Assembly: GCA_018898455.1 (NCBI GenBank)
Contig: JAHIJO010000151.1
Span: 1 to 34,890 of the forward strand
Direction of reading: 5' to 3'
Length of the DNA: 34,890 nucleotides
Source of the DNA: Verrucomicrobiota bacterium
GTDB taxonomy: Bacteria; Verrucomicrobiota; Kiritimatiellia; JAAZAB01
Positions 17,535 to 26,913 of the stretch are shown piece after piece. A model generated the notes under the pieces. The model was given only the letters and a program-made list of their open reading frames with translations. It ran no database searches and was not told the DNA's origin. The position numbers were made by a program, and so were the translations under genes. Within the stretch, counting starts at the first letter, position 1, and every line of letters starts with the position of its first letter.

Positions 17535-18746
17535 TTATAAGGGGAAGATAATGCAAGATTTGAACCAAGACAAAAATGTAAAACGGAATCGATCCGATAT
17601 TAACAATTGATGAAAAATCCCCTGGTGCAACAGTTCGCATACGCTAATAAATGTTCCTTTATTCAGACGTTGCTCCGCTCCCACGCTGTAAAAAGTGGAG
17701 GGAGAATTTTGATTGTTATACTGCGTCAAGATCTCTGCCGCGCTTAACGCGCGGGTGTAAAGTCGGGCTTCGTCGATTGTTCCTCTGAACCAAGCCCCAT
17801 TGTTAACGTCCGCAAAATAAAAATTCGCAGCTGTGGCATAAAGCTCACCGGCTATCGTAGTGCCCTGCAATGATCCATTTATGTAAAAAGACATCAGATT
17901 TGCTGGGGTTCTCGTCGCAGCCACATGATACCATGTGTTCGATTGGATAATCAGGGAACTGCTTACATTACTTGAACCGGCATTTAATATAAGAGTTGAT
18001 GATGATGATTGGAATCGTATTCTGTGATTATAGTAAACAGATGAAGCTGTTGCAAATTTGGCGGAAATCGACTGCCAGGACGGACTACCCGGAGTTCGCG
18101 CGTAAAACCAATATTCAATCGTATGCGTACTTCTGAAATAATCGAAACTCCCGTAATTTACCCTATCATTAATTCCGTCAAAGTAGTCCGCACCATCCAC
18201 CTTTCCCGTCGTTATCAAGGATGCCCCCTCAATGGTGCCGTTGAGGGCGTTTGTGGTGGAATCATAATTGGTATCGCCTAATGTCTCGTTAAAGTGGCAG
18301 ACCATCTTTGCTCTCGATTCCCACGTGTTGGTGATATTCCACTGTTTATTTGGGTCGGTACTGCCATAATACATGTTAATCACCGTGTCGACGTTTGAGG
18401 ATAGAATATCCACTTTCACCCATGCAACTAACTGCCCGTTGGTGGCGATGTATTTTTCAATCTCATGGTCCAGTTTCACGTTGGAAGAATTTTCAAAGCG
18501 AATATCTCCGCCATCAGATTGAGCGATATGGCCGCCATTGGTGACATCTTTTAAAATCGCATTGGTAAGATTTATGAGGATAACGAAATTGGTAAAATTA
18601 GCGGCTACCTTGGTGTGATCCACGGTTATTGTCTGGCCATAAGACCATCCTTTCGGAAAGGGCAGGGCGGCCTGGGATTCACTTGCAGGCAAAATAAAAA
18701 TATTTACAAGAATGAGTGTGGTAAAAAGCTGGAGTAATCTCTTCAT
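17535..18746 (-). CDS. Secreted DUF2341 and LamG/concanavalin-like protein, copy A
   Basis: The 403-residue product has a signal peptide (residues 1-26, ending SESQA). A DUF2341-type domain follows (WSYGQTITVDHTKV, GGDIRFEN, KLDHEIEKY, VAWVKVD, INMYYGSTDPNKQW), then a LamG/ConA-like lectin domain (GADYFDGINDRVNYG, TWYHVAATR, GTIDEARLYTRALS). It is a paralogue of the next gene upstream. After RLNKGTF the last ~36 residues (ISVCELLHQ onward) have no counterpart in the paralogue, which stops five residues later. This tail looks like read-through into the intergenic space after loss of the ancestral stop. An extracellular or cell-surface carbohydrate-binding role is inferred. Confidence 0.85.
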   Translation of the reverse strand: MKRLLQLFTTLILVNIFILPASESQAALPFPKGWSYGQTITVDHTKVAANFTNFVILINLTNAILKDVTNGGHIAQSDGGDIRFENSSNVKLDHEIEKYIATNGQLVAWVKVDILSSNVDTVINMYYGSTDPNKQWNITNTWESRAKMVCHFNETLGDTNYDSTTNALNGTIEGASLITTGKVDGADYFDGINDRVNYGSFDYFRSTHTIEYWFYARTPGSPSWQSISAKFATASSVYYNHRIRFQSSSSTLILNAGSSNVSSSLIIQSNTWYHVAATRTPANLMSFYINGSLQGTTIAGELYATAANFYFADVNNGAWFRGTIDEARLYTRALSAAEILTQYNNQNSPSTFYSVGAEQRLNKGTFISVCELLHQGIFHQLLISDRFRFTFLSWFKSCIIFPL

Positions 18747-18770
18747 TTTACAGCTCCATTCGCGCCCGTT

Positions 18771-18823
18771 ATCTTCTGGGCGCTGAACTTACATTGCTTG
18801 GATTCCCTGGCCTGTCCCTACTG
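18771..18823 (-). repeat. Conserved upstream segment of LamG copy A (duplicated at 20051-20103)
   Basis: The plus-strand text tgggcgctgaacttacat followed by a cctgtccct block appears here and again at 20051-20103 ahead of copy B, with few changes. It lies 25-75 nt upstream of each start, so the duplication included the 5' untranslated region. Confidence 0.7.
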
Positions 18824-18857
18824 TTCATGGGCATACCTATTTCAACCAATGCTGTAA

Positions 18858-18886
18858 AGTATAAACTCCGACTTGCCTTCTTGCAA
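18858..18886 (-). promoter_or_regulatory. Possible sigma-70-type promoter for LamG copy A
   Basis: Read on the minus strand: TTGCAA (18886-18881), 17 nt, TATACT (18863-18858). It matches 4/6 and 5/6 of the consensus with ideal spacing, about 110 nt before the ATG at 18746. Confidence 0.35.
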
Positions 18887-18911
18887 GGCTGTTATTTGCA
18901 GGCAACGTTGT

Positions 18912-20027
18912 CTATATTTTAATAATTGTTCCTTTATTCAGATGTTGTTCAGATCCCACGCTGTAAAATGTGGAGGGCGAATGTTGATTATTGTACCGCG
19001 TTAATATTTCACCTGGGCTCAAAGCGCGATTGTAGATGCGGACTTCGTCGATGATGCCGTGAAAATATTGTGAAAGTCCAACGCCCGTACCTATTCTTGC
19101 AGGGATTGTATTATCCCCCGCATTTAATGTTTGACTAAATGGACTTCCATCCGCAATTCCATTAGCGTACATTTGAAACTGTGAACCATTATATGTAAGA
19201 GTCGCATGATACCAGGTATTCCAAACAGTATTGCTTGAAAAATTATGGATGTCTGTTCCGTCATAAACATACATATTGGTTAAATTGGCAAATCCTATTA
19301 TTATTGATGAGCTTCCAACTGCGCGTGCTATTGTAAATGCTCTGTTTGCATGGTTGCCTGGGTCGATTAATGATGGTTTCAACCATAATGATATGGTAGT
19401 TGTACTGTTTACTACTGGAATAAAATTAATTGAAGGTGTAAATAAAACATAATCATCCGACCCGTCGAAACTATCCGCGCCATCAACCTGTCCTGCGGTG
19501 ATCAGGCTCGCCCCGTAAATCGGGCCGTGGTTTGTGTTCACCGTGGAATCGTAGTTGGTGCCGCCGGAGGTTTCTTTGAAATGCTGAACCATCATTAAGC
19601 TTGATTCCCACGTGTTAGTAACCGCCCACTGTTTGTTTGGGTCGGTACTGCCATAATACAGGTTAATCACCGTATTGACGCTCGACGATAGAACATCCAC
19701 CTCCACCCATGCAATCAAGTTTCCGTTGGTGGCAACGTATTTCTCGATTTCATGGTCCAGTTTTACATCGGACGCATTCTCAAAGCGAATGTCGCCGCCA
19801 TCGTCCTGAGTTACGTGGCCGCCATTGGCTACGCTTTTCAAGTTCGCATTCGTGAAATTAACCAGCACGGCAAAACTGGTCAGATTAGTTGCCACCTTGG
19901 TGTAATCCACTGTAATCACCTGGCGATAAGTCCAACCGGTCGGATATGCCGCTTGCACCTCTCTTGCAGGAACGAAAATAATGTTTGCAAGAAGGAGGAT
20001 GGCAAAAAGCGGGAAAAACCTATTCAT
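18912..20027 (-). CDS. Secreted DUF2341 and LamG/concanavalin-like protein, copy B
   Basis: The 371-residue product starts at the ATG at 20027. It has a signal peptide MNRFFPLFAILLLANIIFVPA ending near AREVQA, the DUF2341 motifs (GGDIRFENASDVKLDHEIEKY, INLYYGSTDPNKQW) and a LamG domain (DGSDDYVLF, TWYHATLTY, GIIDEVRIYNRALSPGEI). The N-terminal ~190 residues are close to copy A; the LamG halves have diverged much more. The upstream in-frame ATG at 20090 would add 21 residues ahead of the signal peptide and falls in the repeated leader, so it is rejected. It lies 97 nt downstream of lpxD on the same strand. A surface-exposed or secreted role is inferred. Confidence 0.87.
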   Translation of the reverse strand: MNRFFPLFAILLLANIIFVPAREVQAAYPTGWTYRQVITVDYTKVATNLTSFAVLVNFTNANLKSVANGGHVTQDDGGDIRFENASDVKLDHEIEKYVATNGNLIAWVEVDVLSSSVNTVINLYYGSTDPNKQWAVTNTWESSLMMVQHFKETSGGTNYDSTVNTNHGPIYGASLITAGQVDGADSFDGSDDYVLFTPSINFIPVVNSTTTISLWLKPSLIDPGNHANRAFTIARAVGSSSIIIGFANLTNMYVYDGTDIHNFSSNTVWNTWYHATLTYNGSQFQMYANGIADGSPFSQTLNAGDNTIPARIGTGVGLSQYFHGIIDEVRIYNRALSPGEILTRYNNQHSPSTFYSVGSEQHLNKGTIIKI

Positions 20028-20123
20028 CTGACACCCCGATCCGTGATCGGATTTCTCCTGGGCGCTGAACTTACATCGCCTGTTTTCCATGACCTGTCCC
20101 TCCTTGCCGAGGAACGCGGAATC

Positions 20124-21158
20124 TTATTTCTGTTTCTGCTCCAGCTTGGCGATGCGTTCTTCCATGGCCGCGACCTTGGCTTTGAGCTCTGGGAGCCGAG
20201 CCGTGTGGGCGAAGATCTTGGTGGCTTTGTCGTATGGATAGGCCGGGGAGCCGAGGACAAATGTGCCGGAAGGGATATCTTTGCTGATGCCGGCCTGGGC
20301 GCCTGCGATGACGTCGGAGCCGATGACCAGGTGCCCGGCGATGCCTACCTGGCCGGCCAGGATGGTCCGTTCCCCGACGCAGGTGCTTCCTGAGATGCCC
20401 ACCTGAGCCACGACGACGGCGTTATCGCCGATGATGACGTTGTGGGCGATCTGGACCAGATTGTCGATTTTAACGCCGTTTCCGATCCGTGTCTGGCCGA
20501 AGCGGGCGCGATCGATAGTCACGTTGGCGCCGATTTCGACGTCATCGCCGATCGCGACGATTCCGATCTGCGGGATTTTTTTCCGGACGGCGCCTTCCTG
20601 GACATACCCGAACCCATCACTGCCAATGACGGCGCCGTTGTGGATAATCACTCGATTTCCGATCTGGGCATATTCACGCAGGGTGACATGCGGATAGAAT
20701 TTGCAGTCGTCACCGATAACGGTTCCATGACCAATATAGCAGGCGGCCACCAGAACGCATCGGTTGCCGATTATTGCGCCTGACTCAACGACACAATGGG
20801 GGCCGATAAATACGTCATTTCCCAGTTGGGCATCGCCGGCAATGACGGCGGTTGGGTGCCGGGCGGGTTTAAAGACAATCGGCGGCGGCGCGAACCATTG
20901 CGCGACTTCCGCGAACGCCTTATCGGGATTCTTGACCCGGATCAGCGTGGCCGAGCAAGGCCGGTTCCAGTCCTCGGCCACGATGACTGCGGTGGCCTTC
21001 GTGGCGCCTGCCGTGATAGCGTAGCGGGGGGTGGCGATGAAGGTCAGCTGTCCTGCTTGGGCTTCCCGGATGCCGGACAGTCCCGTGATGAGCGCTTCGC
21101 CATTTCCTTCCACGAGGCCGTTAAGCCGCCGGGCTATTTCTGCAACTGTTAAATTCAT
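20124..21158 (-). CDS. lpxD: UDP-3-O-acylglucosamine N-acyltransferase
   Basis: LpxD adds the N-linked 3-hydroxyacyl chain from acyl-ACP in lipid A synthesis (cytoplasm). The 344-residue protein has an N-terminal uridine-binding domain (1-~100) and a left-handed beta-helix of hexapeptide repeats (~101-310) such as IGNRCV and [14 protein letters not shown]. It ends in a C-terminal helix ([20 protein letters not shown]). Catalytic His239 sits in [10 protein letters not shown], the same number as in the E. coli enzyme. It starts 5 nt after the skp stop, so bamA-skp-lpxD are translationally close, the usual outer-membrane biogenesis order. Confidence 0.97.
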   Translation of the reverse strand: MNLTVAEIARRLNGLVEGNGEALITGLSGIREAQAGQLTFIATPRYAITAGATKATAVIVAEDWNRPCSATLIRVKNPDKAFAEVAQWFAPPPIVFKPARHPTAVIAGDAQLGNDVFIGPHCVVESGAIIGNRCVLVAACYIGHGTVIGDDCKFYPHVTLREYAQIGNRVIIHNGAVIGSDGFGYVQEGAVRKKIPQIGIVAIGDDVEIGANVTIDRARFGQTRIGNGVKIDNLVQIAHNVIIGDNAVVVAQVGISGSTCVGERTILAGQVGIAGHLVIGSDVIAGAQAGISKDIPSGTFVLGSPAYPYDKATKIFAHTARLPELKAKVAAMEERIAKLEQKQK

Positions 21159-21163
21159 GGGAC

Positions 21164-21781
21164 CTATTTTCCGGGGATGGATTCCGGCTTGGCGGATGGG
21201 GCCGGCTTGTCCTTGTTGAGGATGGCAATCACGGCGTCGGTAATGTCCAAGGACCTGTCGGCCACGATCACCGATTCCACGTTGTTCATGGTTTTACCGG
21301 AATTATCCAGGACCAGCGTGATCCCGTGGTCTTTGGCATAGCTTTGGATGACGCCGCGGATTTCGACGATGATCTGCTGTTGCAACTGGCGCATCTGGTC
21401 GCCGAATTGCTTTTTGCAGGCTTTGTCGAACGCCATGAGCTTTTCCTCGGCGTCCCGCACCTGCGTGTATTTTTCTTCTTCCAGCTGTTTCTTCTTTTCG
21501 CGCTCGGTGTCGCTCAGGGATTTATCGCGGGTTTCCGCGCTGAGGGTTTCCAGCTCGCTCTTCCTGGACTTGACTTGATCCAGAAGGTCACGGCGCTTGA
21601 GGTCCATGTCATCGGCGCGCGATTTGAACTGGGCATTTGCCTCTTGTGTTTTGTGGTACTCATCGAAAACGCGTTCCATGGATATCACCGCAATTTTCAG
21701 ATCCGTCGCCGAGGCCGCCGGCTGAATCCCGGGCAGGAATATAAGCCCGGAAAACAGAATTACCGCCGCGTATTTTGACAT
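21164..21781 (-). CDS. skp: OmpH/Skp family periplasmic chaperone
   Basis: Skp-type chaperones hold unfolded outer-membrane proteins in the periplasm and deliver them to BamA. The 205-residue product has a signal peptide (residues 1-~25, ending PAASA), then the typical [13 protein letters not shown] start and a long charged coiled coil (about 50-150). The C-terminal beta segment ([10 protein letters not shown], then [15 protein letters not shown]) completes the OmpH fold. The start at 21781 is set by AAGGAG nearby and by the signal peptide; an upstream extension would enter bamA. It is 11 nt after bamA and 5 nt before lpxD. Confidence 0.93.
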   Translation of the reverse strand: MSKYAAVILFSGLIFLPGIQPAASATDLKIAVISMERVFDEYHKTQEANAQFKSRADDMDLKRRDLLDQVKSRKSELETLSAETRDKSLSDTEREKKKQLEEEKYTQVRDAEEKLMAFDKACKKQFGDQMRQLQQQIIVEIRGVIQSYAKDHGITLVLDNSGKTMNNVESVIVADRSLDITDAVIAILNKDKPAPSAKPESIPGK

Positions 21782-21792
21782 AATAAATCTCC

Positions 21793-24162
21793 TTAGAACC
21801 CGTAGCCGATCCAAAAATTGAACCGGGGCGCGGTTCGGGAAACATCGCCGCTGACATCCAGGGGCCATGCATAATCCACCCGGATAGGAAATGAGGAGAT
21901 ATCCAGGCGAAGCCCTATACCGGCGTCAGAACAATATTGTGACAAATCGAAGTCGAAGGCGTCAAGCCAAACGTTACCGATGTCGTAAAACGCGGCAAAA
22001 CGAAAGATTTTTTTATAAATCGGGATGGTGTATTCCAGCGTGCCCATGGCGCCGGATTTGCCGCCGATGGGATCGCCCCCCTCGTAAGGAGAGACATACC
22101 GGTACTTGAACCCGCGCAAGGTCTTCGCGCCGCCCAGGAACAGCCGGTCGAAGATATGGACGTCGTCATTATCGCCGTATTCCTGGACGGTCTCGGCCCA
22201 GAGACGCACGCTCAGGGTGTGATCAAACAGTGCCGGGAAATAGGACATGGTTTCAGCTTCGAGATTATACACGTCCACGTCGAAGCCCAGGGGGCCGCCG
22301 CTCAGGCGGGCGGACAGGGTGCTCTTATTACCGCGTTGGGGAACGTAGAGGTTGTCCCGCGTGTCATGCACGATGGCAAGCTTCAAGGAGCTGTCCATGT
22401 AATTCCCCTTTTCATCCTGAATCCGCTCGACGGCGTTAGAAGCGATGCTGTAAATGGAAATACGCTCCAGCCGATAGGTTAAATTGGCCCGCTGGAAGAA
22501 CCAGGGGAGCGGTTTGCCCAGGGTCACGGCGCCGCCGATCCGCTGTTCGGTGTAATAATCGCTCAGGTTCCGACGCACAGTGTCGTACAGGTCAACGCCC
22601 AGGGAGAGCTTCCGGTCCAGGAACCACGGCTCGACAAAAGACAACTGGTAATCTTCCGTCTGACTGCCGAACTGTGTCCTGAGCCGGAGCTTCTGGCCGT
22701 CGCCGGTGAAATAGGGCCAGTTGAACAGGTCAAAATTGCCCTGGGTTAGTTCGACAAACCCGATGACGTCATCAATGCTGGAATAGCCGGCGCCGATCAT
22801 GAAATTGCCGGTTTTGCCCTCTTCGACTTCAAAGATCACGTCATCCTTTAAAGGATTAAGGGTTTCCTGGGGATAGCTCCGCACGGAATTATCGGCGAAG
22901 AATCCCAGGTTTTGAAGAATGCGCTCACTGCGCCGGATGCCAACCTGGTCGTAGACCTCTCCCGGATAAACCGTCAATTCGCGCCGGATGACTTTATCCT
23001 TGGTTCGCGTATTGCCGCGGATATCGATATACCGGATATTGACCAGGGTGCCTTCCGTAATGTCGAATTGAATGTTCACGACGGCATTAGACGGATGGGC
23101 GCTGAGCAATGGCTTGACGGATGACCGCATGTACCCGCGGCGCTGATAGAAATCGCGGAGATTCGCCGCAGTTCTGGATATAGCTTCCATGGAAGCTATA
23201 TCGCCGGTTTTGAGCTTGATCATGGCCCATAGATTCGATTCGGGGAAGAGCGTTGCCCCTCGAAGCGCGAGGGCGCCGATCCGGTACTGGGATCCTTCCT
23301 GAATGGTATAGGTGGCCATCAGTTTTTTGGGACTGTATTCGCGGACCTGGGGCTCGTTAATCTGCGCGTCCAGGTAGCCCCGGTTCTGATAAATCGCGCG
23401 CAGCAGGTCGCGGTCCCCATTCAAATCATCCGGGTTATACATGCCGCGCTTGGTGAAGAATGACAGGATATGCCAAAGCCGGGGCTTCATGGCTGCTTGC
23501 AGAACATCCGGAGGCACCGATTGCGGCGAAACGGCCTGCTGATGTTTCAGGCCGGTGAGCAACCGTTCCCCCCAAGGAGGGGGCTGGTATGTGTTGCCTT
23601 TGAATTCCACCTTGCGGAGGCTGGCGCAATCGCCTTCCTTAACTGTCAGATGGACCGTGGCAAAGCCGGTAGCCGGGTCCACATCGATCGTCCATTTGAT
23701 CCGGGTGTCGAAATAGTAGCGGCTCCGATATTCATCCAGAACCTTGCGCCCATGCTGATTCAGGATGGCGTCGCTGACCAGATCTCCCGCTTCCAGCTCC
23801 ATCCATTTGCGGACTTTGCTTTCCCCAAGAGCGTCGGCGCCGGAAATGGCAAGGGGTTTTCCCAGTTTGGGAATGATTTCAACGATATAGGTGAGAATAA
23901 AACCGGCGTCGGTGCGTGTCAGTTCCGTGTCAATGAACGAAAACCGGCCGGTGCCCTGGAGCGTTTTAACATCGCGGGAAATTTGCCGTTGGTCCACCTC
24001 GTTGCCGACGCGGGTGCTGGTGTAATCCAGGACAAACTCCGGATCTGGAAGACGGACCCCTTTGGAGTCAATCTTGATTTCCTTGATCACGGCGGCGCCC
24101 AGGAGAGCCGGAACCAAAATGGCCAGAAGCAGACCGGCGTAGGCTGAGGAGGTTGTTTTTAT
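21793..24162 (-). CDS. bamA: Outer membrane protein assembly factor BamA
   Basis: BamA inserts beta-barrel proteins into the outer membrane. The product has repeated POTRA domains in the N-terminal ~430 residues and an Omp85 barrel with the conserved LRGF of loop L6 near residue 680; it ends in GYGF. The start is odd. In frame, the hydrophobic signal segment (KTTSSAYAGLLLAILVPALLG) extends upstream of the TTG at 24117, and no ATG, GTG or TTG precedes it. ATA at 24162-24160 overlaps the dnaB TAA, with GGAG 8 nt ahead. A G-to-A change from an ancestral ATGA overlap would explain both. The TTG at 24117 is the fallback, giving 774 residues with a cut signal peptide. Confidence 0.93.
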   Translation of the reverse strand: MKTTSSAYAGLLLAILVPALLGAAVIKEIKIDSKGVRLPDPEFVLDYTSTRVGNEVDQRQISRDVKTLQGTGRFSFIDTELTRTDAGFILTYIVEIIPKLGKPLAISGADALGESKVRKWMELEAGDLVSDAILNQHGRKVLDEYRSRYYFDTRIKWTIDVDPATGFATVHLTVKEGDCASLRKVEFKGNTYQPPPWGERLLTGLKHQQAVSPQSVPPDVLQAAMKPRLWHILSFFTKRGMYNPDDLNGDRDLLRAIYQNRGYLDAQINEPQVREYSPKKLMATYTIQEGSQYRIGALALRGATLFPESNLWAMIKLKTGDIASMEAISRTAANLRDFYQRRGYMRSSVKPLLSAHPSNAVVNIQFDITEGTLVNIRYIDIRGNTRTKDKVIRRELTVYPGEVYDQVGIRRSERILQNLGFFADNSVRSYPQETLNPLKDDVIFEVEEGKTGNFMIGAGYSSIDDVIGFVELTQGNFDLFNWPYFTGDGQKLRLRTQFGSQTEDYQLSFVEPWFLDRKLSLGVDLYDTVRRNLSDYYTEQRIGGAVTLGKPLPWFFQRANLTYRLERISIYSIASNAVERIQDEKGNYMDSSLKLAIVHDTRDNLYVPQRGNKSTLSARLSGGPLGFDVDVYNLEAETMSYFPALFDHTLSVRLWAETVQEYGDNDDVHIFDRLFLGGAKTLRGFKYRYVSPYEGGDPIGGKSGAMGTLEYTIPIYKKIFRFAAFYDIGNVWLDAFDFDLSQYCSDAGIGLRLDISSFPIRVDYAWPLDVSGDVSRTAPRFNFWIGYGF

Positions 24163-25592
24163 GATTCGCTCTCCGTGGCGGGGGAGGGGGCTTCCGTTCC
24201 ATACCGGGCGGGTTCCGCAAAATTCTCGAAGCGCATGATGTCATCCAGAAATATCAGGTTGATTTCGCCGGTGGGCCCGTTGCGCTGTTTGGCGATGTGG
24301 ACATAGGCCAGGTTGGGATCATCCACGTTCTCCTTGGTGTCGTCCTTGTACAGGATGGGCCTGCGGAGGAGGCAGACGACGTCGGCGTCCTGCTCGATCG
24401 ACCCGGAATCCCGCAGGTCGGCCAGGCGCGGCTTGCCCTCGCGCTCCTTGGCCTCCGGCGCGCGGTTAAGCTGACTGAGTACCAGGACGGGGACTTTAAG
24501 CTCCTTGGCCATGTTCTTGATGGACCCGGAAATGGCGGCGATTTCCGCCTGGCGTCCTTCGCGGCGGTGATCCTTGGAGTGCAGGAGCTGGAGGTAGTCG
24601 ATGACAAACAAGGCGATATTCTCCTTTTTCTTCATTCGGCGCGCGCGTGCCCGAAGCTCCAGAATATCCAGCCCGCCGGTGTCGTCGAGAAAGATGGGGG
24701 CTTTCATGAGGACATCCGCTGATTGGGCCAGCAGGCCGAATTGGGCGTCGGTGGCGAAGCCGCCGGCAATATTGTGGGCGGGGATGCGGGCGTGACTGCC
24801 CAGCATGCGCAGGATCAGCTGTTCCCGCGACATCTCCAGGCTGAAAATGCAGACCGCGTGGGGCGCGTCGAATTTCCCCAGGGCGACATGCTCGACGATG
24901 TTCATGGCCAGCGACGTCTTGCCCATCGACGGTCTGGCCGCCAGCACGATCATGTCGCCGTTATGCATTCCCAGGAGTTTTTCATCCAGATCCTTGTAGC
25001 CGGTGGGAATGCCGCTGAGCCCTTTTTTTGTCCGATGAATTCGGTCGATGGTGGTCATGGTTTCCATGACACCTTTGTTCCAAGGCAGGAGGCCGCTGTG
25101 GCGCTCCTCGGATATGTTGAAGAAATCCTGTTCCACCCTGGCCAGGATATGGTCGGCGTCTTCGTCGGACGAGTAGCATTCCGTTTCGGATTGGCGGGCG
25201 CAGTCCACGATGCGGCGCAAGAGGTGATGCTGGCGCACCAAGTCCACGTAATATTCGGCGTGAGCCGCCGTGGGCGTGGCATCCAGCAGCTGGTTGAGGA
25301 AGGCTATGCCTCCTATTTCATCGAGCTTGCCTTGGGTCTTGAGACGGTCGGCCAGCGTCAGGATGTCAATCGGCTTCCGGCCGTCGGACATCTCCATCAT
25401 GGCGGTGTAAATGGTCTGATGCGAGCGAAGATAGAACGATTCAGGCTGGATTTGTTGTTCGATGCAGAAATCCAGAACTTTTTGCCAGTCGAGCAGGATG
25501 GAGCCGAGCATACCCCGTTCGGCGTCTTCATTGAACAGCGGCTTACGCTCGCTCCTGGCCGACTGTCCGGAAGCGCTGATCTCTGGAGACAT
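24159..25592 (-). CDS. dnaB: Replicative DNA helicase DnaB
   Basis: DnaB is the hexameric 5'-3' helicase of the replication fork. The 477-residue protein has the N-terminal DnaB helical domain (residues ~20-125) and the RecA-like motor domain. Walker A is ARPSMGKTS with Lys225. Later motifs are IFSLEMS, the Walker B strand LFVIDYLQLL, VLVLSQLNRAPE and DLRDSGSIEQDADVV. GGAG lies 9 nt ahead of the ATG, and the gene starts 4 nt after rplI. The stop TAA overlaps the likely bamA start. No intein is present. The rpsF-ssb-rpsR-rplI-dnaB order is widespread. Confidence 0.97.
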   Translation of the reverse strand: MSPEISASGQSARSERKPLFNEDAERGMLGSILLDWQKVLDFCIEQQIQPESFYLRSHQTIYTAMMEMSDGRKPIDILTLADRLKTQGKLDEIGGIAFLNQLLDATPTAAHAEYYVDLVRQHHLLRRIVDCARQSETECYSSDEDADHILARVEQDFFNISEERHSGLLPWNKGVMETMTTIDRIHRTKKGLSGIPTGYKDLDEKLLGMHNGDMIVLAARPSMGKTSLAMNIVEHVALGKFDAPHAVCIFSLEMSREQLILRMLGSHARIPAHNIAGGFATDAQFGLLAQSADVLMKAPIFLDDTGGLDILELRARARRMKKKENIALFVIDYLQLLHSKDHRREGRQAEIAAISGSIKNMAKELKVPVLVLSQLNRAPEAKEREGKPRLADLRDSGSIEQDADVVCLLRRPILYKDDTKENVDDPNLAYVHIAKQRNGPTGEINLIFLDDIMRFENFAEPARYGTEAPSPATESES

Positions 25593-25596
25593 AATG

Positions 25597-26046
25597 TTAT
25601 TCTCCGACTACCCAGACTTTGAGGGATGTCTCCACCTCGGGATGCAGTTTGATCTTGACGGAATATACTCCCAATTCACGAATTGGCTCGCTCAGGTGAA
25701 TCTTCCGCTTGTCCAATTCCAGGTCTTGAGCCTTCAGGCTGTCCGCAATGTCCTGGATCGTCACCGAACCGAAAAGCTTGTCATTTTCGCCGACCTTGAC
25801 GGCAATGGTGCACGATATTTTCTCGAGGGAGGCTACCAGCGCTTGGGCCGATTCCCGATCATTCTGCTGTCGCAATTCGCGGGCCAGCCGGTTTTTTTCC
25901 AGCCGCTTTAATGCGGCCTGGCTGATCGGAACTGCCAGCTTCCTGGGAATCAGGAAATTGCGGGCGTAGCCGTCGGCCACCTTGACTTTGGCGCCCTCGA
26001 GCCCCAATCCCTCAACATCGGTCATTAAAATCAGTTCTCGTGACAT
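25597..26046 (-). CDS. rplI: 50S ribosomal protein L9
   Basis: L9 binds 23S rRNA at the base of the L1 stalk. The 149-residue product has the N-terminal motif LILMTDVEGLGLEGAKVKVADGYARNFLIPRKLA, a long connecting helix and the C-terminal domain. The inner ATG at 26046 is chosen because GAGGAGG lies about 10 nt ahead, whereas the ATG at 26055 is only 1 nt from it and would add three residues. It lies between rpsR and dnaB. Confidence 0.96.
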   Translation of the reverse strand: MSRELILMTDVEGLGLEGAKVKVADGYARNFLIPRKLAVPISQAALKRLEKNRLARELRQQNDRESAQALVASLEKISCTIAVKVGENDKLFGSVTIQDIADSLKAQDLELDKRKIHLSEPIRELGVYSVKIKLHPEVETSLKVWVVGE

Positions 26047-26120
26047 TGTTGACATCCCTCCTCAAACGGCTTTGCCGCTTAATTTTCAAGTTCCAAATTA
26101 CAAACAATTATCGTCAAACA

Positions 26121-26384
26121 CTATCGGACCAGTCCCATAATCCGCGCCCGATGAATCGCTTGCTTGAGTTGACGCTGTTGTTTGGCCGAGGTGCCGGTGA
26201 TCCGGCTTGGCATGATTTTTCCCTGTTCGGTCATGAACTTCTTGAGCAGTTCATGATCCTTGAAGTCGATGTGGACGATGCCTTCCAGGTACCGGCAGCG
26301 TTTCTCTTCCGAGAAGAAGCCGAAAGTGTCCTGGTTGCGCTTGGTTCTCGGCGGTTTGTTTTTATCTGATTTTCTGGGTTTCAC
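26121..26384 (-). CDS. rpsR: 30S ribosomal protein S18
   Basis: This 87-residue basic protein has the S18 core ([52 protein letters not shown], read as separate motifs). The start codon is GTG at 26384, with AGGAG 6 nt ahead. Just before it, an ATG is followed at once by TGA (ATGTGA), so the GTG overlaps an AUG-UGA start-stop pair. It partners S6 in the ribosome platform; rpsF lies two genes upstream. Confidence 0.95.
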   Translation of the reverse strand: MKPRKSDKNKPPRTKRNQDTFGFFSEEKRCRYLEGIVHIDFKDHELLKKFMTEQGKIMPSRITGTSAKQQRQLKQAIHRARIMGLVR

Positions 26385-26404
26385 ATGGATCTCCTGTCAT
26401 AATA

Positions 26405-26427
26405 CCGTGGACCGTAAAACGGCACGG
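26405..26427 (-). other. Hairpin between ssb and rpsR
   Basis: ccgtg (26405-26409) pairs with cacgg (26423-26427), and inner ccgt (26412-26415) pairs with acgg (26419-26422). It lies between the ssb stop and the rpsR ribosome site and may tune rpsR expression; there is no T-run. Confidence 0.4.
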
Positions 26428-26436
26428 CGTTGGGTG

Positions 26437-26898
26437 TTAAAAAGGGAGGTCGTCGGCATCCGTTTTGCCGTCGGCCGGGGGCTCCTCCTCGCCGGCGGCG
26501 AGCGGCGGCGCCTCCTCCCGGTGCGCGGGTTCGGCGGCCGCCGCCGGGGGCGCTCCGTCAGCGCTCCGTTTAATGCGATCCAGGAACTGAACGCGATCGG
26601 CAACGACCACATGCCGGCTTCGCTTTTCCCCGTTGGACTCCCATTTTTCGTAACGCAGGGAACCTTCGATCAGCACGGAGGAGCCTTTTTTGAGATATTC
26701 GCCTGAGGTTTCCGCTTGCCGTCCCCAAACCACCACGCCGACGAAGCACGTGTCTTCCTTGGTCTCGCCGGTAGCGGTTTTGTATTTTCGATTGATGGCC
26801 AACTGGAGGTCCGCCACGGCCTTGCCGGAGGGAATATAGCGGACTTCAGGGTCGCGAGTCAAATTGCCGGCCAGGAAGACGCGATTAAGATTAGCCAT
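26437..26898 (-). CDS. ssb: Single-stranded DNA-binding protein
   Basis: The 153-residue product has an OB-fold domain over about residues 1-110 (MANLNRVFLAGNLTRDPEVRY, then TCFVGVVVWGRQAE, GSSVLIEGSLRYEKW). A Pro/Ala/Glu-rich linker follows, and the acidic tip DDLPF recruits replication and repair partners. AAGGAG precedes the ATG. It sits 15 nt after rpsF and is co-transcribed with it in most bacteria. Confidence 0.97.
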   Translation of the reverse strand: MANLNRVFLAGNLTRDPEVRYIPSGKAVADLQLAINRKYKTATGETKEDTCFVGVVVWGRQAETSGEYLKKGSSVLIEGSLRYEKWESNGEKRSRHVVVADRVQFLDRIKRSADGAPPAAAAEPAHREEAPPLAAGEEEPPADGKTDADDLPF

Positions 26899-26913
26899 AG
26901 TTTGTGCTCCTTG

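Noticed and set aside
24723..25622. 299-codon plus-strand open frame opposite dnaB
   Set aside because: Overlaps dnaB completely and shows no protein family pattern.
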